DNA of 64,000 nucleotides from Arthrobacter sp. S39 (GCF_004320525.1 NZ_SIHX01000003.1:434001-498000); one strand, 5' to 3'. Counted from the stretch's first letter, positions 8,516 through 18,075 are shown. A program made the numbers and translations. Notes: generated by a model not told the origin, from the letters alone.

Positions 8516-10735
8516 CTAGCTCAGGGTCGCGATGACCTTGTTCAGTGTTGCAGACGGACGCATGGCGGCCGATGCCTTGGCCTCGTCCGGACGGTAGTAG
8601 CCTCCGACGTCCACGGGCGAGCCCTGGACCGCGGCGAGTTCGCCCACGATGGTGTCCTCGTTGGAGGACAGTTCCTTGGCCACAGCTGCGAACGATGCCG
8701 CAAGCTCGGCGTCCTCGGTCTGCTTGGCCAGTTCCTCGGCCCAGTAGCGGGCGAGGAAGTAGTGGCTGCCGCGGTTGTCCAGCTCACCGGCGCGGCGGCT
8801 CGGGGACTTGTTCTCCAGCAGGAACGTGCCGGTGGCCTTGTCCAGGGTATCGGCCAGGACCTGGGCGCGGGCGTTGCCCGTGGTGGTGGCGAGGTGTTCG
8901 AAGCTGACGGCGAGGGCAAGGAACTCGCCCAGGCTGTCCCAGCGCAGGTGGTTTTCCTTGAGCAGCTGCTGGACGTGCTTGGGGGCGGAGCCGCCGGCGC
9001 CGGTCTCGAAGAGTCCGCCGCCGTTCATCAGCGGAACAACGGAGAGCATCTTGGCGCTGGTGCCCAGTTCGAGGATCGGGAACAGGTCCGTCAGGTAGTC
9101 GCGGAGCACGTTGCCGGACACGGAGATGGTGTCCTCGCCCTTGCGGATGCGTTCCAGGGTGAAGGCGGTTGCCTTCTCCGGGGACATGATCTCGATCTCC
9201 AGGCCCTCGGTGTCGTGGTCCTTCAGGTACTCGCGGACCTTGGCGATGAGGTTGGCGTCGTGCGCGCGGGTCTCGTCCAGCCAGAACACGGCGGGCGTCT
9301 TCGAGGCGCGGGCACGGGTGACGGCCAGTTTGACCCAGTCCCGGATGGGGGCATCCTTGGTCTGGCAGGCGCGCCAGATGTCACCGGGGGCAACCTCGTG
9401 TTCAATCAGAACCGCACCGGAGCCGTCAACGATCTGCACCGTTCCGGCTTCCTGGAGCTCGAACGTCTTGTCGTGGCTGCCGTATTCCTCCGCGGCCTGG
9501 GCCATGAGGCCCACGTTCGGGACGGTGCCCATGGTGGTGGGGTCGAAGGCGCCGTGGGCGCGGCAGTCGTCCACAACAACCTGGTAGATGCCGGCGTAGG
9601 AGCTGTCCGGCAGGACCGCCAGGGTATCGGCTTCCTTGCCGTCCGGGCCCCACATGTGGCCCGAGCTGCGGATCATGGCGGGCATGGAGGCGTCCACGAT
9701 GATGTCGGAGGGCACGTTCAGGCTGGTGATGCCCTTGTCCGAGTCCACCATGGCCAGGGCAGGTCCGTCTTCGAGGCCCTTGGTGATGAGTGCCTTGACG
9801 CCGTCGCGGACGTCCTCCGGCAGGTCCTCGAGGCCGTTCAGGATGGCGGCGAGGCCGTTGTTGGGGCTCAGGCCGGCGGCGGTGAGCTGCTTGCCGTAGG
9901 TTTCGAACAGTTCGGAGAAGTAGGCCTTCACCACGTGGCCGAAGATGATGGGGTCGGAGACCTTCATCATGGTGGCCTTCAGGTGCGCGGAGAAGAGGAC
10001 GCCCTCTTCCTTGGCGCGGGCCACCTGGGCTGCCAGGAATTCGTCCAGTGCGGCGGCGCGCATGACGGTGCCGTCGATGACTTCGCCGGCCAGGACGGGG
10101 AAGGCCTTCTTCAGGACCTTGACCGAGCCGTCTTCGCGGACCAGCTGGATGGCGATGGTGCCGTCGGCGTCGATGACCACCGACTTCTCGTTCGAGCGGA
10201 AGTCGTCTTTGCCCATGGTGGCAACGTTGGTCTTGGAGTCCGCGGACCAGGCACCCATGGAGTGCGGGTTCTGGCGGGCGTAATTCTTCACGGACAGCGG
10301 CGCGCGGCGGTCCGAGTTGCCTTCGCGCAGGACCGGGTTCACGGCGGAGCCCTTGATCTTGTCGTAGCGGGAGCGGACGGCCGTTTCCTCGTCCGAGGAG
10401 GGGTTGTCCGGGTAGTCCGGCAGGTTGTAGTCCTGGCCCTGGAGCTCGGCGATGGCGGCCTTCAGCTGCGGGATGGAAGCGCTGATGTTGGGCAGCTTGA
10501 TGATGTTGGCTTCCGGCGTCTTTGCCAGCTCACCCAGTTCAGCAAGGGCGTCACCGATCTGCTGTTCCGGGGTGAGGTAGTCACCGAACACGGAGATGAT
10601 GCGGCCTGCGAGCGAAATGTCACGGGTCTCCACCTCCACACCTGCGGTCGAAGCAAACGCCTCGATGATCGGCAAAAACGAATAGGTAGCCAGCATCGGC
10701 GCTTCGTCGGTGTGGGTATAGATAATCTTGGACAT
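8516..10735 (-). CDS. icd: Isocitrate dehydrogenase (NADP+), monomeric type
   Basis: The enzyme oxidatively decarboxylates isocitrate to 2-oxoglutarate with NADP+ in the TCA cycle. The 739-residue length and start ([20 protein letters not shown]) are those of the monomeric class II enzyme, unrelated in length to the dimeric 400-residue type. Family segments visible include [39 protein letters not shown] and [16 protein letters not shown] in the substrate and metal-binding core. GGGAGA precedes the ATG. It is transcribed alone; the downstream end carries a perfect terminator shared with the convergent lipoprotein gene. Confidence 0.98.
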   Translation of the reverse strand: MSKIIYTHTDEAPMLATYSFLPIIEAFASTAGVEVETRDISLAGRIISVFGDYLTPEQQIGDALAELGELAKTPEANIIKLPNISASIPQLKAAIAELQGQDYNLPDYPDNPSSDEETAVRSRYDKIKGSAVNPVLREGNSDRRAPLSVKNYARQNPHSMGAWSADSKTNVATMGKDDFRSNEKSVVIDADGTIAIQLVREDGSVKVLKKAFPVLAGEVIDGTVMRAAALDEFLAAQVARAKEEGVLFSAHLKATMMKVSDPIIFGHVVKAYFSELFETYGKQLTAAGLSPNNGLAAILNGLEDLPEDVRDGVKALITKGLEDGPALAMVDSDKGITSLNVPSDIIVDASMPAMIRSSGHMWGPDGKEADTLAVLPDSSYAGIYQVVVDDCRAHGAFDPTTMGTVPNVGLMAQAAEEYGSHDKTFELQEAGTVQIVDGSGAVLIEHEVAPGDIWRACQTKDAPIRDWVKLAVTRARASKTPAVFWLDETRAHDANLIAKVREYLKDHDTEGLEIEIMSPEKATAFTLERIRKGEDTISVSGNVLRDYLTDLFPILELGTSAKMLSVVPLMNGGGLFETGAGGSAPKHVQQLLKENHLRWDSLGEFLALAVSFEHLATTTGNARAQVLADTLDKATGTFLLENKSPSRRAGELDNRGSHYFLARYWAEELAKQTEDAELAASFAAVAKELSSNEDTIVGELAAVQGSPVDVGGYYRPDEAKASAAMRPSATLNKVIATLS

Positions 10736-10977
10736 GCGCGGGCGTCTCCCTGGAGGTCGGCTGATTTTTTGGAAAATCCGGTCTATTTCACCAGTGTTAA
10801 CTTACCCGAGGACACGGGTTTGAACCCTACCCGCAGCCGTACGCGCTGCTCCGTTACTGCCGGATTACAGCGTTGGAAAACGCACGACGGCGCCACGCAC
10901 CTCCGGCGGCAGGCCGCCGTCGCGCTTTGGTTCAGGCAGTTGTTTTCGGGCGCTGCCCGGCTGGCGCGCCGGTTCAG

Positions 10978-11202
10978 TCAGCGCCGCTTGTGGGGAACAT
11001 CACTGGGCCAGACCTGCACATACTTTGGATCGCGGCGTCGCAGCTCCTCCGTTGCGGTGAAGGTGTGGACCGGGTCAACGTCGCGCAGCTGGAAAGCTTC
11101 GGCCTGGGCTGCCAGGTCACCGGCAACCTCTTGCATCTCGGCAGCGGAGAAGTGACGGCCGTTAAGGGCGGGCTTCTTGGCGGGCTTGCGGAAGGAAAAC
11201 AT
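10978..11202 (-). CDS. Small hypothetical protein (74 aa)
   Basis: The function is not recognised. The predicted start MFSFRKPAKKPALNGRHFSA gives a basic N-terminus, then a helical acidic middle (AEMQEVAGDLAAQAEAF) and an Arg/Lys-rich end. No signal peptide or membrane segment is present. The codons have the high G/C third positions expected of coding sequence in this genome. The ribosome binding site is weak (GGGG about 12 bases upstream), and the frame stays open upstream to 11295, so the start is uncertain. It lies between the icd promoter region and the protease gene. Confidence 0.6.
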   Translation of the reverse strand: MFSFRKPAKKPALNGRHFSAAEMQEVAGDLAAQAEAFQLRDVDPVHTFTATEELRRRDPKYVQVWPSDVPHKRR

Positions 11203-11483
11203 GACGAGGGCCCCAAATCTCTTTCGTGTCCGGAGCCCAGTCGGACAGCCATTGCTGTGCCTCAAAATTAGCCTCCGGACGAGACCCGCCGCCATAGTGG
11301 ACGCCCGGATTCACAACATTCTGCGGGATTTTTGTGGCTCCCCTGCGGCTTCCACACAGTTCAGGGAAGGACCCTACATGAGACGTCACTACTATTTACA
11401 AAGTTGTCATATCCGGATAAATTCGGTAGGTCACTCGGCGGGCTTGACTGGAGCCCTCCCCCACCCGTTTAGACAGGACAACC
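11203..11483. other. Intergenic region before the protease gene
   Basis: No convincing gene is seen. The part from about 11375 is relatively AT-rich (ACTATTTACAAAGTTGTCATATCCGG region) and probably holds the promoter of the secreted protease at 11484. I cannot assign -35 and -10 elements with confidence. Confidence 0.35.
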
Positions 11484-12449
11484 ATGACACGTACGAGGTC
11501 TCTGGCTACCAGCCTTCTGAGCCTTTCCGCAGCCGCACTGCTGGCGTTGACCACGGCCGGCGGAGCAACGGCAGCACCCGCCGCATCCGGGGACAAGGAA
11601 CACCCCTCCGTCACCAGCGCCGCCGTGGACGGCACCGGAGCCGCCGACTACTGGACCGCCGAGCGCATGCGCAGCGCCATCCCCGGCGATGTCCTGGCAG
11701 GAAAAGCACTGGAACGGGGCAACACCTCCAGCGCGGCCACGGTGGAGAAGGGTGCCAACACCAAGGTCAGGGCTGGCAAGGGCAAGCCCACCATTGCGGT
11801 CAGCGAAAACCCGGTGGACCACATCGGCAAAGTCTTCTTCACCCTGGGCGGGACAAACTATGTCTGCTCGGGCAATGCTGTGGTCTCTGCAAACAAGAGC
11901 ACCGTCGCCACCGCCGGCCACTGCCTGAACGAAGGCCCCGGAGCATTCGCCACCAACTTCATCTTTGCTCCCAAGTACGAAAACGGCGTCGCCCCCTACG
12001 GCAAGTGGACCGCGAAAGGCCTCTACGCCCCCAGCGACTGGAGCAACTATGGCGACATGCAATACGACACCGGCTTCGCCGTCATGAACACGCTCAACGG
12101 CAAGTACCTCTCAGACGTTGTGAACGAATCAGGCGTGGAGTTCAACGCGGCCCGCGGGCTGACCTACAAGGCCTACGGCTACCCCGCGGCGTCGCCCTTC
12201 AACGGTGAGAGCCTCAAGAGCTGCTACGGCGCAGCGTCCAACGATCCCAACAACGGACGGTTCCTGACGCAGGGCATCCCGTGCGACATGACCGGCGGTT
12301 CGTCTGGCGGCCCGTGGTTCATCGGCAGCGGTGCAGCTGGCCTGCAGAACTCCATCAACAGCTACGGCTACAGCGGATCACCAGTGATGTACGGCCCATA
12401 CTGGGGCACAGTCATCCAGGACACTTACAAAAGTGCAGCCGCTTCCTAA
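11484..12449 (+). CDS. Secreted trypsin/V8-like serine endopeptidase
   Basis: An exported protease of 321 residues. A Sec signal peptide (about 1-32, cut near ATAAPAA) is followed by a pro-region containing ADYWTAERMRSA. The peptidase domain shows the catalytic histidine in TVATAGHCLN (about residue 145), a likely catalytic aspartate in the MQYDTGFAVM strand (about 195) and the nucleophile serine in TGGSSGGPW (about 273). Cysteine pairs surround the His and Ser motifs (CSGN/GHC and CYG/CDM), as in secreted chymotrypsin-fold enzymes. The pro-region suggests secretion as a zymogen. The gene overlaps a small ORF at 12433 that repeats the YWTxxRM motif. Confidence 0.93.
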   Translation: MTRTRSLATSLLSLSAAALLALTTAGGATAAPAASGDKEHPSVTSAAVDGTGAADYWTAERMRSAIPGDVLAGKALERGNTSSAATVEKGANTKVRAGKGKPTIAVSENPVDHIGKVFFTLGGTNYVCSGNAVVSANKSTVATAGHCLNEGPGAFATNFIFAPKYENGVAPYGKWTAKGLYAPSDWSNYGDMQYDTGFAVMNTLNGKYLSDVVNESGVEFNAARGLTYKAYGYPAASPFNGESLKSCYGAASNDPNNGRFLTQGIPCDMTGGSSGGPWFIGSGAAGLQNSINSYGYSGSPVMYGPYWGTVIQDTYKSAAAS

Positions 12450-12630
12450 AGAATCCTCGCCAGGCGGCGAATCCGTCAGCCACAGCGAGGCCGCCCAGTC
12501 GCACGAGGAGATCCTCGAGTACTGGACGCCGGCGCGGATGGCGGAAGCAAAGCCCCGGGAGCTCCGGCTTCCGGAGGAGGGGTCCGCGCCTCAAGCAGCG
12601 GGGCGCGGATCCTCAACGAGGGAGTCCTAA
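12433..12630 (+). CDS. Small protein with YWTPARM motif, overlapping the protease gene
   Basis: A 65-residue ORF starting at GTG 12433, inside the last codons of the protease gene (17-base overlap, different frame). Codon third positions are mostly G or C after the overlap. The segment EEILEYWTPARMAEAKPREL resembles the protease pro-region ADYWTAERMRSAIPGDV, sharing YWT-x-x-RM and the following acidic/proline pattern. There is no signal peptide, so it would stay in the cytoplasm unless the start is wrong. No clear ribosome binding site precedes it, which fits coupling to the upstream gene. Possible roles, all inference: a pro-domain remnant or a protease inhibitor or chaperone. A strong terminator follows 15 bases later. 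Confidence 0.6.
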   Translation: MQPLPKESSPGGESVSHSEAAQSHEEILEYWTPARMAEAKPRELRLPEEGSAPQAAGRGSSTRES

Positions 12631-12645
12631 GAGGTCCTTAAAGCC

Positions 12646-12684
12646 CGACGGCGGCTGTCCCCACCCAGGGGACAGCCGCCGTCG
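12646..12684. terminator. Perfect terminator hairpin between protease operon and purH
   Basis: A 17-base perfect inverted repeat (CGACGGCGGCTGTCCC and its complement) with a 5-base loop, in the gap between convergent genes. TTT follows shortly on the + strand. It likely serves both directions. Confidence 0.88.
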
Positions 12685-12695
12685 ACGTTTAACCC

Positions 12696-14366
12696 CTAGT
12701 GGAAGAAGTGGCGGGCACCCGTGAAGTACATGGTGACCCCGGCCGCGTTGGCCGCGGCGATGACTTCCTCGTCCCGGACGGAACCTCCCGGCTGGACCAC
12801 GGCGCGGACGCCGGCGTCGATCAGGATCTGCAGGCCGTCCGCGAACGGGAAGAACGCATCCGATGCTGCAACGGCACCACGTGCGCGCTCAGGTGCGCCG
12901 CTCGCGTCGGCGTTGGACGCACCGCCGGCACCGTCGACGTCGGACTCCACCTTGACGCCCAGCGTGTTGGCCCGCTCCACGGCGAGGCGGCAGGAGTCCA
13001 GGCGGTTGACCTGGCCCATGCCGATTCCCACGGCGGCACCATCTGCGGCGATGAGGATCGCGTTGGACTTGGCCGCGCGGCAGGCAGTCCAGGCGAACGC
13101 GAGATCGGCCAGGGTCTTTTCGTCAGCTGCATCACCGGCGGCGAGGGTCCAGTTGGCGGGGTTGTCGCCGTCGGCGTCCACCTTGTCGGACATCTGCACC
13201 AGGACGCCGCCGGAAACCTGGCGCATTTCCGCCGGGTAGCGGCCGTAGCCTTCGGGCAGGGCGAGGAGGCGGATGTTCTTCTTCTTGGACAGGATCTCCA
13301 CAGCCTCAGGCTCGAAAGCGGGCGCGATGACCACCTCGGTGAAGATGCCGGCGACGGTCCGTGCCATGCCGGCCGTGACCGTGCGGTTGGCTGCGATGAC
13401 GCCGCCGAAGGCCGAGACGGGGTCGCAGGCGTGGGCCTTGGCGTGGGCGTCGGCGATCGGGTCTGAAGCGTCGGCGGAACCCACGGCCACACCGCACGGG
13501 TTGGCGTGCTTGATGACGGCGACGGCCGGCTCGGCGAAGTCGAACGCAGCACGGAGGGCGGCGTCGGCGTCGACGAAGTTGTTGTAGCTCATGGCCTTGC
13601 CATGAAGCTGGTCGGCCTGCGCGATGCCCGCGGGAGCGGCCTTGTCCACGTAGAGTGCGGCCTGCTGGTGCGGGTTTTCGCCGTAACGGAGAACCTCGGA
13701 ACGCTCCAGCGCAACGCCGGCGTAGGCAGGCCAGTCGATGACGCCGTCGCCGTCCTCATCCAGGAACTGGCTGGCGGTCCAGGTGGCCACGGCGTTGTCG
13801 TACGTGGCGGTGTGGGCGAACGCCTTGGCGGCGAGCCGGCGCCGGGTCTTCAGGTCAAAGCCGCCTTCAGCCGCGGCGGTGACCACCTGGCCGTAGAAGC
13901 CGGGATCAACAACAATGGCGACGGCGGCATGGTTCTTCGCTGCCGAGCGAACCATCGCGGGCCCTCCGATGTCGATCTGCTCGACGACGTCATCCTGCTC
14001 GGCGCCGGACTTGACCGTCTCGACGAACGGGTAAAGGTTCACCACCACCAGGTCAAAGGTTTCGATCTCCATGCCGGCAAGGGTTTCCATGTGCGCCGGG
14101 ACGCGGCGGTCGGCCAGGATGCCGCCGTGAACGCGGGGGTGCAGGGTCTTGACGCGGCCGTCCAGCATTTCCGGGGAGCCGGTGACTTCCTCGACTTCCT
14201 GGACCGGGATGCCGGCCTCGGCAATCTTCTTGGCCGTGGAGCCGGTGGATACGATCTTCACGCCTGCTGCGTGCAGGCCCTGGGCGAGCTCCTCCAGACC
14301 GGTCTTGTCGTAAACCGAGATGAGTGCCCGGCGGATGGGAACACGGTCAAGCTGCGTGAAGCTCAC
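12696..14366 (-). CDS. purH: Bifunctional AICAR transformylase / IMP cyclohydrolase
   Basis: It catalyses the last two steps of de novo purine synthesis: formyl transfer to AICAR, then ring closure to IMP. The N-terminal cyclohydrolase domain begins [19 protein letters not shown] and contains [17 protein letters not shown] and [14 protein letters not shown]. The transformylase domain has the catalytic KHANPCG motif (about residue 290) and [14 protein letters not shown]. The 556-residue length is slightly above the usual 520-530, with an Ala/Gly-rich insertion near 495-515 before the final FFPFADG segment. Its usual actinobacterial neighbour purN is 2.7 kb away on the same strand, separated by two genes of opposite strand. 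Confidence 0.98.
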   Translation of the reverse strand: MSFTQLDRVPIRRALISVYDKTGLEELAQGLHAAGVKIVSTGSTAKKIAEAGIPVQEVEEVTGSPEMLDGRVKTLHPRVHGGILADRRVPAHMETLAGMEIETFDLVVVNLYPFVETVKSGAEQDDVVEQIDIGGPAMVRSAAKNHAAVAIVVDPGFYGQVVTAAAEGGFDLKTRRRLAAKAFAHTATYDNAVATWTASQFLDEDGDGVIDWPAYAGVALERSEVLRYGENPHQQAALYVDKAAPAGIAQADQLHGKAMSYNNFVDADAALRAAFDFAEPAVAVIKHANPCGVAVGSADASDPIADAHAKAHACDPVSAFGGVIAANRTVTAGMARTVAGIFTEVVIAPAFEPEAVEILSKKKNIRLLALPEGYGRYPAEMRQVSGGVLVQMSDKVDADGDNPANWTLAAGDAADEKTLADLAFAWTACRAAKSNAILIAADGAAVGIGMGQVNRLDSCRLAVERANTLGVKVESDVDGAGGASNADASGAPERARGAVAASDAFFPFADGLQILIDAGVRAVVQPGGSVRDEEVIAAANAAGVTMYFTGARHFFH

Positions 14367-14507
14367 AAAAGTCTCCGTCTTATCTCGCGGACCAGTGCCG
14401 CGGTTGGTGGGGATATGGCCAGTTTATCGCGTCGCCGGGTCTGCCCCGTTTGCCGGCCGGACTGTGAACGTCGGTGGGCACGGATAGAGTTTTCACAGGA
14501 GGCCAAA

Positions 14508-15860
14508 ATGAACACGTACACCACTGTGCCCAGCGGCGAACAGGTGGTCCAGGAGCTGCCGTGGCGGTGGAAGGTCCAGGGACGGATTTTCCTCATCGGA
14601 GGGCTCGGTTTTATGTTCGACGCCTGGGATGTCACGCTGAACGGCATCCTGATTCCCCTGCTCTCCACGCATTGGGCGCTGGCCCCGGGCGAAGTTGCCT
14701 GGGTGGGTACCGCCAACCTGATCGGCATGGCCCTGGGTGCGTTTGTGTGGGGCACCATCGCGGACACCATCGGGCGCAAGAAGGCCTTCACGGCCACGTT
14801 GTTGATTTTCTCCCTCTTCACGGTCCTGGGTGCCTTCTCCCCCGACTTCGTCTGGTTCTGCGTCTTCCGGTTTATGGCCGGCTTTGGCCTGGGCGGCTGC
14901 ATACCGGTGGACTATGCCCTGGTGGGTGAGTTCACTCCGCGCAAGCAGCGCGGCAAGGTCCTCACGGCAATGGACGGTTGGTGGCCGGTGGGCGCCGCCC
15001 TTGCCGGGTTCGTCTCCGCCGGACTGGTGGCGGCGTTCGGCGACTGGCGGCTGACCATGCTGGTGATGGTGCTGCCCGCGCTCCTGGTGTTCTGGGTCCG
15101 GCGCAGCGTCCCCGAATCCCCGCTGTTCCTCATCCGCAAGGGCCGGCGCGAGGAAGCCGCGAAAGTCATTGACGGCCTGGTGGCAGCCACCGGCGCCGAA
15201 CCCCGCGCCTACAGCCTCCCCGATGCGCAGGAGGTACCGCGGCTATCCGCCGGCAGCGCGTGGCATCAGCTGCGGCTGGTGTGGCAGTTCAACTGGAAGA
15301 TCACGGCCACGGCCTGGGCTTTGTTCTTCAGCATCCTGCTGGTGTACTACCTGTCGCTGACGTGGATGCCCCGTATCCTCATCGGCGCGGGCTTTGCGGA
15401 GTACAAGGCGTTTGTGACCACGGCGTCCATGGCCGCCGTCGGGCTCCTCGGCGTGGTCGTGGCCGCGCTGCTCGTGGAGCGGGTTGGCCGCAAGTGGATC
15501 CTGGCCGTCACCGGGCCGCTGTCTGCCCTGACCCTGGTGATCGTGGCGATTGTGGTGGATATCCCCACGGCCGCCGTCTTCTGGCTGCTGGTTTTTGGTT
15601 TTGTGGTGCAGGTGGCGATCCCGGTGCTGTACGCCTACGTTTCCGAGCTGTACCCGACCGAACTGCGGGGCACCGGTTTTGGTTGGGCATCGACGTTCTC
15701 AAGGCTGGGCGCAGGCTTTGGCCCGCTCATTTTCGCGAACTACTTCTGGCCTGAGCTGGGGCTGGCCACGTCGTTCGCCCTGGCGGGCGGGCTGGTGCTG
15801 GTGGCAGTGCTGTTCATGGCGTTCTTCTCCCCGGAAACCAAGCAGCGCCGCCTCGAGTAG
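14508..15860 (+). CDS. MFS transporter, sugar/aromatic-acid porter type
   Basis: A 12-helix major facilitator transporter of 450 residues in the cytoplasmic membrane. AGGAGG lies 5 bases before ATG 14508. The conserved loop 2-3 motif is GTIADTIGRKKAF, the helix 4-5 region is RFMAGFGLGGCIPVDYALVGEF, and SELYPTELRGTG is the second-half motif. The pattern of D in FDAWDVTLNG in helix 1 resembles the AAHS and NiaP groups that take up aromatic acids or nicotinate. The real substrate is unknown. It diverges from purH and is followed by a palindromic repeat. Confidence 0.93.
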   Translation: MNTYTTVPSGEQVVQELPWRWKVQGRIFLIGGLGFMFDAWDVTLNGILIPLLSTHWALAPGEVAWVGTANLIGMALGAFVWGTIADTIGRKKAFTATLLIFSLFTVLGAFSPDFVWFCVFRFMAGFGLGGCIPVDYALVGEFTPRKQRGKVLTAMDGWWPVGAALAGFVSAGLVAAFGDWRLTMLVMVLPALLVFWVRRSVPESPLFLIRKGRREEAAKVIDGLVAATGAEPRAYSLPDAQEVPRLSAGSAWHQLRLVWQFNWKITATAWALFFSILLVYYLSLTWMPRILIGAGFAEYKAFVTTASMAAVGLLGVVVAALLVERVGRKWILAVTGPLSALTLVIVAIVVDIPTAAVFWLLVFGFVVQVAIPVLYAYVSELYPTELRGTGFGWASTFSRLGAGFGPLIFANYFWPELGLATSFALAGGLVLVAVLFMAFFSPETKQRRLE

Positions 15861-15890
15861 GCGCCGCCCCTCTCCGCCCATCCCTTCCGG

Positions 15891-15958
15891 CCCAACTAAG
15901 TAGCGCTAAGTGTCGTTTTGAACCCTCATTACGACACTTAGCGCTACTTAGTTGGGCC
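15891..15958. repeat. Palindromic repeat, copy A
   Basis: Two 32-base arms (15891-15922 and 15927-15958) pair with two mismatches around a 4-base loop. The arm reads CCCAACTAAGTAGCGC then TAAGTGTCGTTTTGA. Copies B (16962-17018) and C (55899-55970) share the frame AGTAGCGC-variable-TGTCGTTTTG, and each copy keeps its own variable bases paired between arms. Copy A lies 30 bases after the MFS gene and 61 before the AbiEi/DUF559-like gene. Confidence 0.9.
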
Positions 15959-16019
15959 GACTCAATTGAAGCTGTGGATAACGTCAGCGGCGTTTTCGCC
16001 CGGCTGCCACCATAGGCAG

Positions 16020-16961
16020 ATGAGAGTCCCCCGATCTCTGCCGGAGCCCCTGGCTGCCCTGCCGTTTACGTTGAGAGAAGCCGTCGACGCCGGGATCACC
16101 CAGCGACAGTTGCGTCACCATGGTCTGAAGCGTCCCACCCGGGGGGTCAGGGTGCCATGGGCGGACAACGGGAGCGGCAACGGACTGGCGCCCAATATCC
16201 GGCCGTACACGCTGGTCACGGAGTTCGCCGCAGCTTCGCACGCCTCAGCATTCCTGCTGTGGAAATTCCCCGGGTTCCTGCCGGGGAGTGACGACCCACT
16301 CATTCACATCTCGCGCCCGGATACGGCAGCCATCATGCGCCGGCCTGGAGTAAAAGGTCACAGGGGGCAGTTCTTTGCCGACGAAATCGTGGAACTGCAT
16401 GGTCTGTTTATCACTTCCCGGACGCGCACGTGGCTGGACTGCGCGCGGAAGATGAGTATCGACGAACTGACGGTTGTCGCTGACCACTTACTGCGGATAC
16501 CGAGGCCGGACTTCGAGGGCCGGTCCGAGCCCTATGCAACGCGGACGGAACTCGCGGACATGCTGGACCGCCACAAAGGAACGCCAGGAATCCAGAAAGC
16601 CCGCCTTGCGCTGGAGCAGGCGCGGGTCGGATCTGATTCCGCGCCGGAAACCAGGCTTCGGCTGGCACTTGAAAACGCTGGCCTGCCCGACCCGCACCTG
16701 AATGTGCCCACCGAACTGATGACCGGCGTCGTACGTCAACCCGATCTCGCCTATCCCAAGAATAAGGTGGCGGTTGAGTACGAAGGTGCGGGGCATTCCG
16801 AGGTGGCGCAGATCGTCAGGGACATCGCCCGCGAAGAGGACTTCGTCCGAGCCGGCTGGACATTAGTCCGCATATCCAAACGTCACATGGAGAACGACGC
16901 ACGCGCGGCGGTTGCCAAAGTCCGCTCAGCGCTCGTGAGCCGAGGTTGGTCCCGCAAGTAG
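16020..16961 (+). CDS. AbiEi/DUF559-like protein with Vsr-type nuclease fold
   Basis: A 313-residue protein of a family common in actinobacteria and usually left hypothetical. The N-terminus (RVPRSLPEPLAALPFTLREAVDAGITQRQLRHHGL) resembles the winged-helix start of AbiEi antitoxins. The C-terminal third resembles DUF559/Vsr-like nucleases: PETRLRLALENAGLP with the conserved E and R, VRQPDLAYPKNKVAVEYEGAGH, and a final VRISKRHM segment. The D and the E in PDLAYP and VEYEG are the expected metal ligands. No toxin partner gene is adjacent. Palindromic repeats lie immediately on both sides, one abutting the stop codon. Start at 16020 gives a typical N-terminus; 15966 is possible. Nuclease activity is inference. 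Confidence 0.75.
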   Translation: MRVPRSLPEPLAALPFTLREAVDAGITQRQLRHHGLKRPTRGVRVPWADNGSGNGLAPNIRPYTLVTEFAAASHASAFLLWKFPGFLPGSDDPLIHISRPDTAAIMRRPGVKGHRGQFFADEIVELHGLFITSRTRTWLDCARKMSIDELTVVADHLLRIPRPDFEGRSEPYATRTELADMLDRHKGTPGIQKARLALEQARVGSDSAPETRLRLALENAGLPDPHLNVPTELMTGVVRQPDLAYPKNKVAVEYEGAGHSEVAQIVRDIAREEDFVRAGWTLVRISKRHMENDARAAVAKVRSALVSRGWSRK

Positions 16962-17018
16962 GTAGCGCTATCTGTCCTTTTGGGTAGTCAAAACGACAGA
17001 TAGCGCTACTTAGTTGGG
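16962..17018. repeat. Palindromic repeat, copy B
   Basis: Arms GTAGCGCTATCTGTC (from 16962) and GACAGATAGCGCTAC (to 17009) pair with one mismatch in the flanking CCTTTTG/CAAAACG part. The right side continues TTAGTTGGG as in copies A and C. The left arm begins directly after the TAG of the nuclease-like gene. It lies between convergent genes and could terminate both. Confidence 0.9.
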
Positions 17019-17031
17019 TGGGGGCACGGGC

Positions 17032-17607
17032 TTAGGCGGGTGGGGCGGCGGCGGCGAGGGCTGCCAGGGTGGATACCAGGAGGCGGCGCTCCACCACTTT
17101 GATGCGTTCGTGCAGGGTTTCCTCGGAGTCGGATTCCTCGACGGTCACGGCCTCCTGGGCGATGACGGGCCCGGTGTCCACCCCGGCGTCGGCCCAGTGC
17201 ACCGTGCAACCGGTGACCTTCACGCCGTAGGCCATGGCGTCGCGGACGCCGTGGGCTCCCGGGAAAGCAGGCAGCAGGGCAGGGTGGGTGTTGAGGTACC
17301 TGCCATGGAAAGCCTCGATGAAGTCGGCGCTGACGATGCGCATAAAGCCGGAGGAGACCACCACGTCCGGGGCGTAGGAAGCCACCCTCGCGGTCAGCGC
17401 GGCATCCCATTCGTCGCGGGTGGGGAACGAGTTGAAGTTGACCACAAACGTCTCCAGCCCTGCCTCGGAGGACCGCTCGATGCCGTACGTCCCCTCCCGG
17501 TCGGCGCCCACCGCGGCGATTTCCACGTCCAGCTCCCCTGTCTTGACGGCGTCGATGACAGCCTGGAGGTTGGAGCCGGTTCCGGAAACGAGGACTACGA
17601 TGCGCAT
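17032..17607 (-). CDS. purN: Phosphoribosylglycinamide formyltransferase
   Basis: It transfers a formyl group from 10-formyl-THF to GAR in purine synthesis. The 191-residue length is normal. Visible motifs are VLVSGTGSNLQAVIDAV at the start, the catalytic asparagine and histidine in YLNTHPALLPAFPGAHG (about 105-120), and the aspartate in DTGPVIAQ (about 143). The end is a low-complexity alanine stretch. It should run in the same direction as the PerM-like gene and purH, but a small membrane protein gene on the other strand now lies between purN and the PerM-like gene. Confidence 0.97.
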   Translation of the reverse strand: MRIVVLVSGTGSNLQAVIDAVKTGELDVEIAAVGADREGTYGIERSSEAGLETFVVNFNSFPTRDEWDAALTARVASYAPDVVVSSGFMRIVSADFIEAFHGRYLNTHPALLPAFPGAHGVRDAMAYGVKVTGCTVHWADAGVDTGPVIAQEAVTVEESDSEETLHERIKVVERRLLVSTLAALAAAAPPA

Positions 17608-17646
17608 GGGTCTAGCTTATGGGCAGGCTCGCGTAGGCTGGAAAAC

Positions 17647-18075
17647 ATGAACACCACCCCGGAACCCGCTGGCCAACAGCGGACCAAACCCCAGCTCAGC
17701 GAGGCAGCCAAGAGCTCGCTGAGCACCACGCACAACCTGTTCCGGATCTTCCTCGTCACCGTGCTGGGCTCGTTCTTCGTCTTCCAGCTCGACATCAGCT
17801 ACCTCTGGCTCACCGGCATCCTGACGGCAGCGAGCTTTGTCCTGGGCATCCTGCTGCTCGTCCGCGCGGTCCGGCTCAAGGAATCCAGGCTGGTGCTTTT
17901 CGGCACCATTTCGGGCCTGTTCGTTTCGCTGATCATGGTGCTGGTGATCCTGGCCGCGTCGGTGTTCTTCGATGAGTTCCGCGACTACCAGCAGTGCGTC
18001 CGCGAGGCCCTCACGGAGCAGGCCAAGTCAGGATGCCAGATGGCGGTGGAAAACTCGCTGCCCCGGCTTCCCTAA
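17647..18075 (+). CDS. Small integral membrane protein (142 aa)
   Basis: The function is not recognised. ATG at 17647 begins MNTTPEPAGQQRTKPQLSEAAK, a polar N-tail of about 30 residues. Three hydrophobic helices follow (about 32-50, 52-72 and 80-105), then a short outer tail with two cysteines (QQCVREAL and SGCQMAV) that could form a disulfide. The cysteine pair and the ending SLPRLP give it a recognisable signature. It diverges from purN, the two starts being 39 bases apart, and runs toward the PerM-like gene. Confidence 0.8.
   Translation: MNTTPEPAGQQRTKPQLSEAAKSSLSTTHNLFRIFLVTVLGSFFVFQLDISYLWLTGILTAASFVLGILLLVRAVRLKESRLVLFGTISGLFVSLIMVLVILAASVFFDEFRDYQQCVREALTEQAKSGCQMAVENSLPRLP

Noticed and set aside
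8006-11155. Very long open frame on the + strand across icd
   Set aside because: It is antisense to the monomeric isocitrate dehydrogenase gene, a normal effect of high GC, and its translation has no family-like segments.
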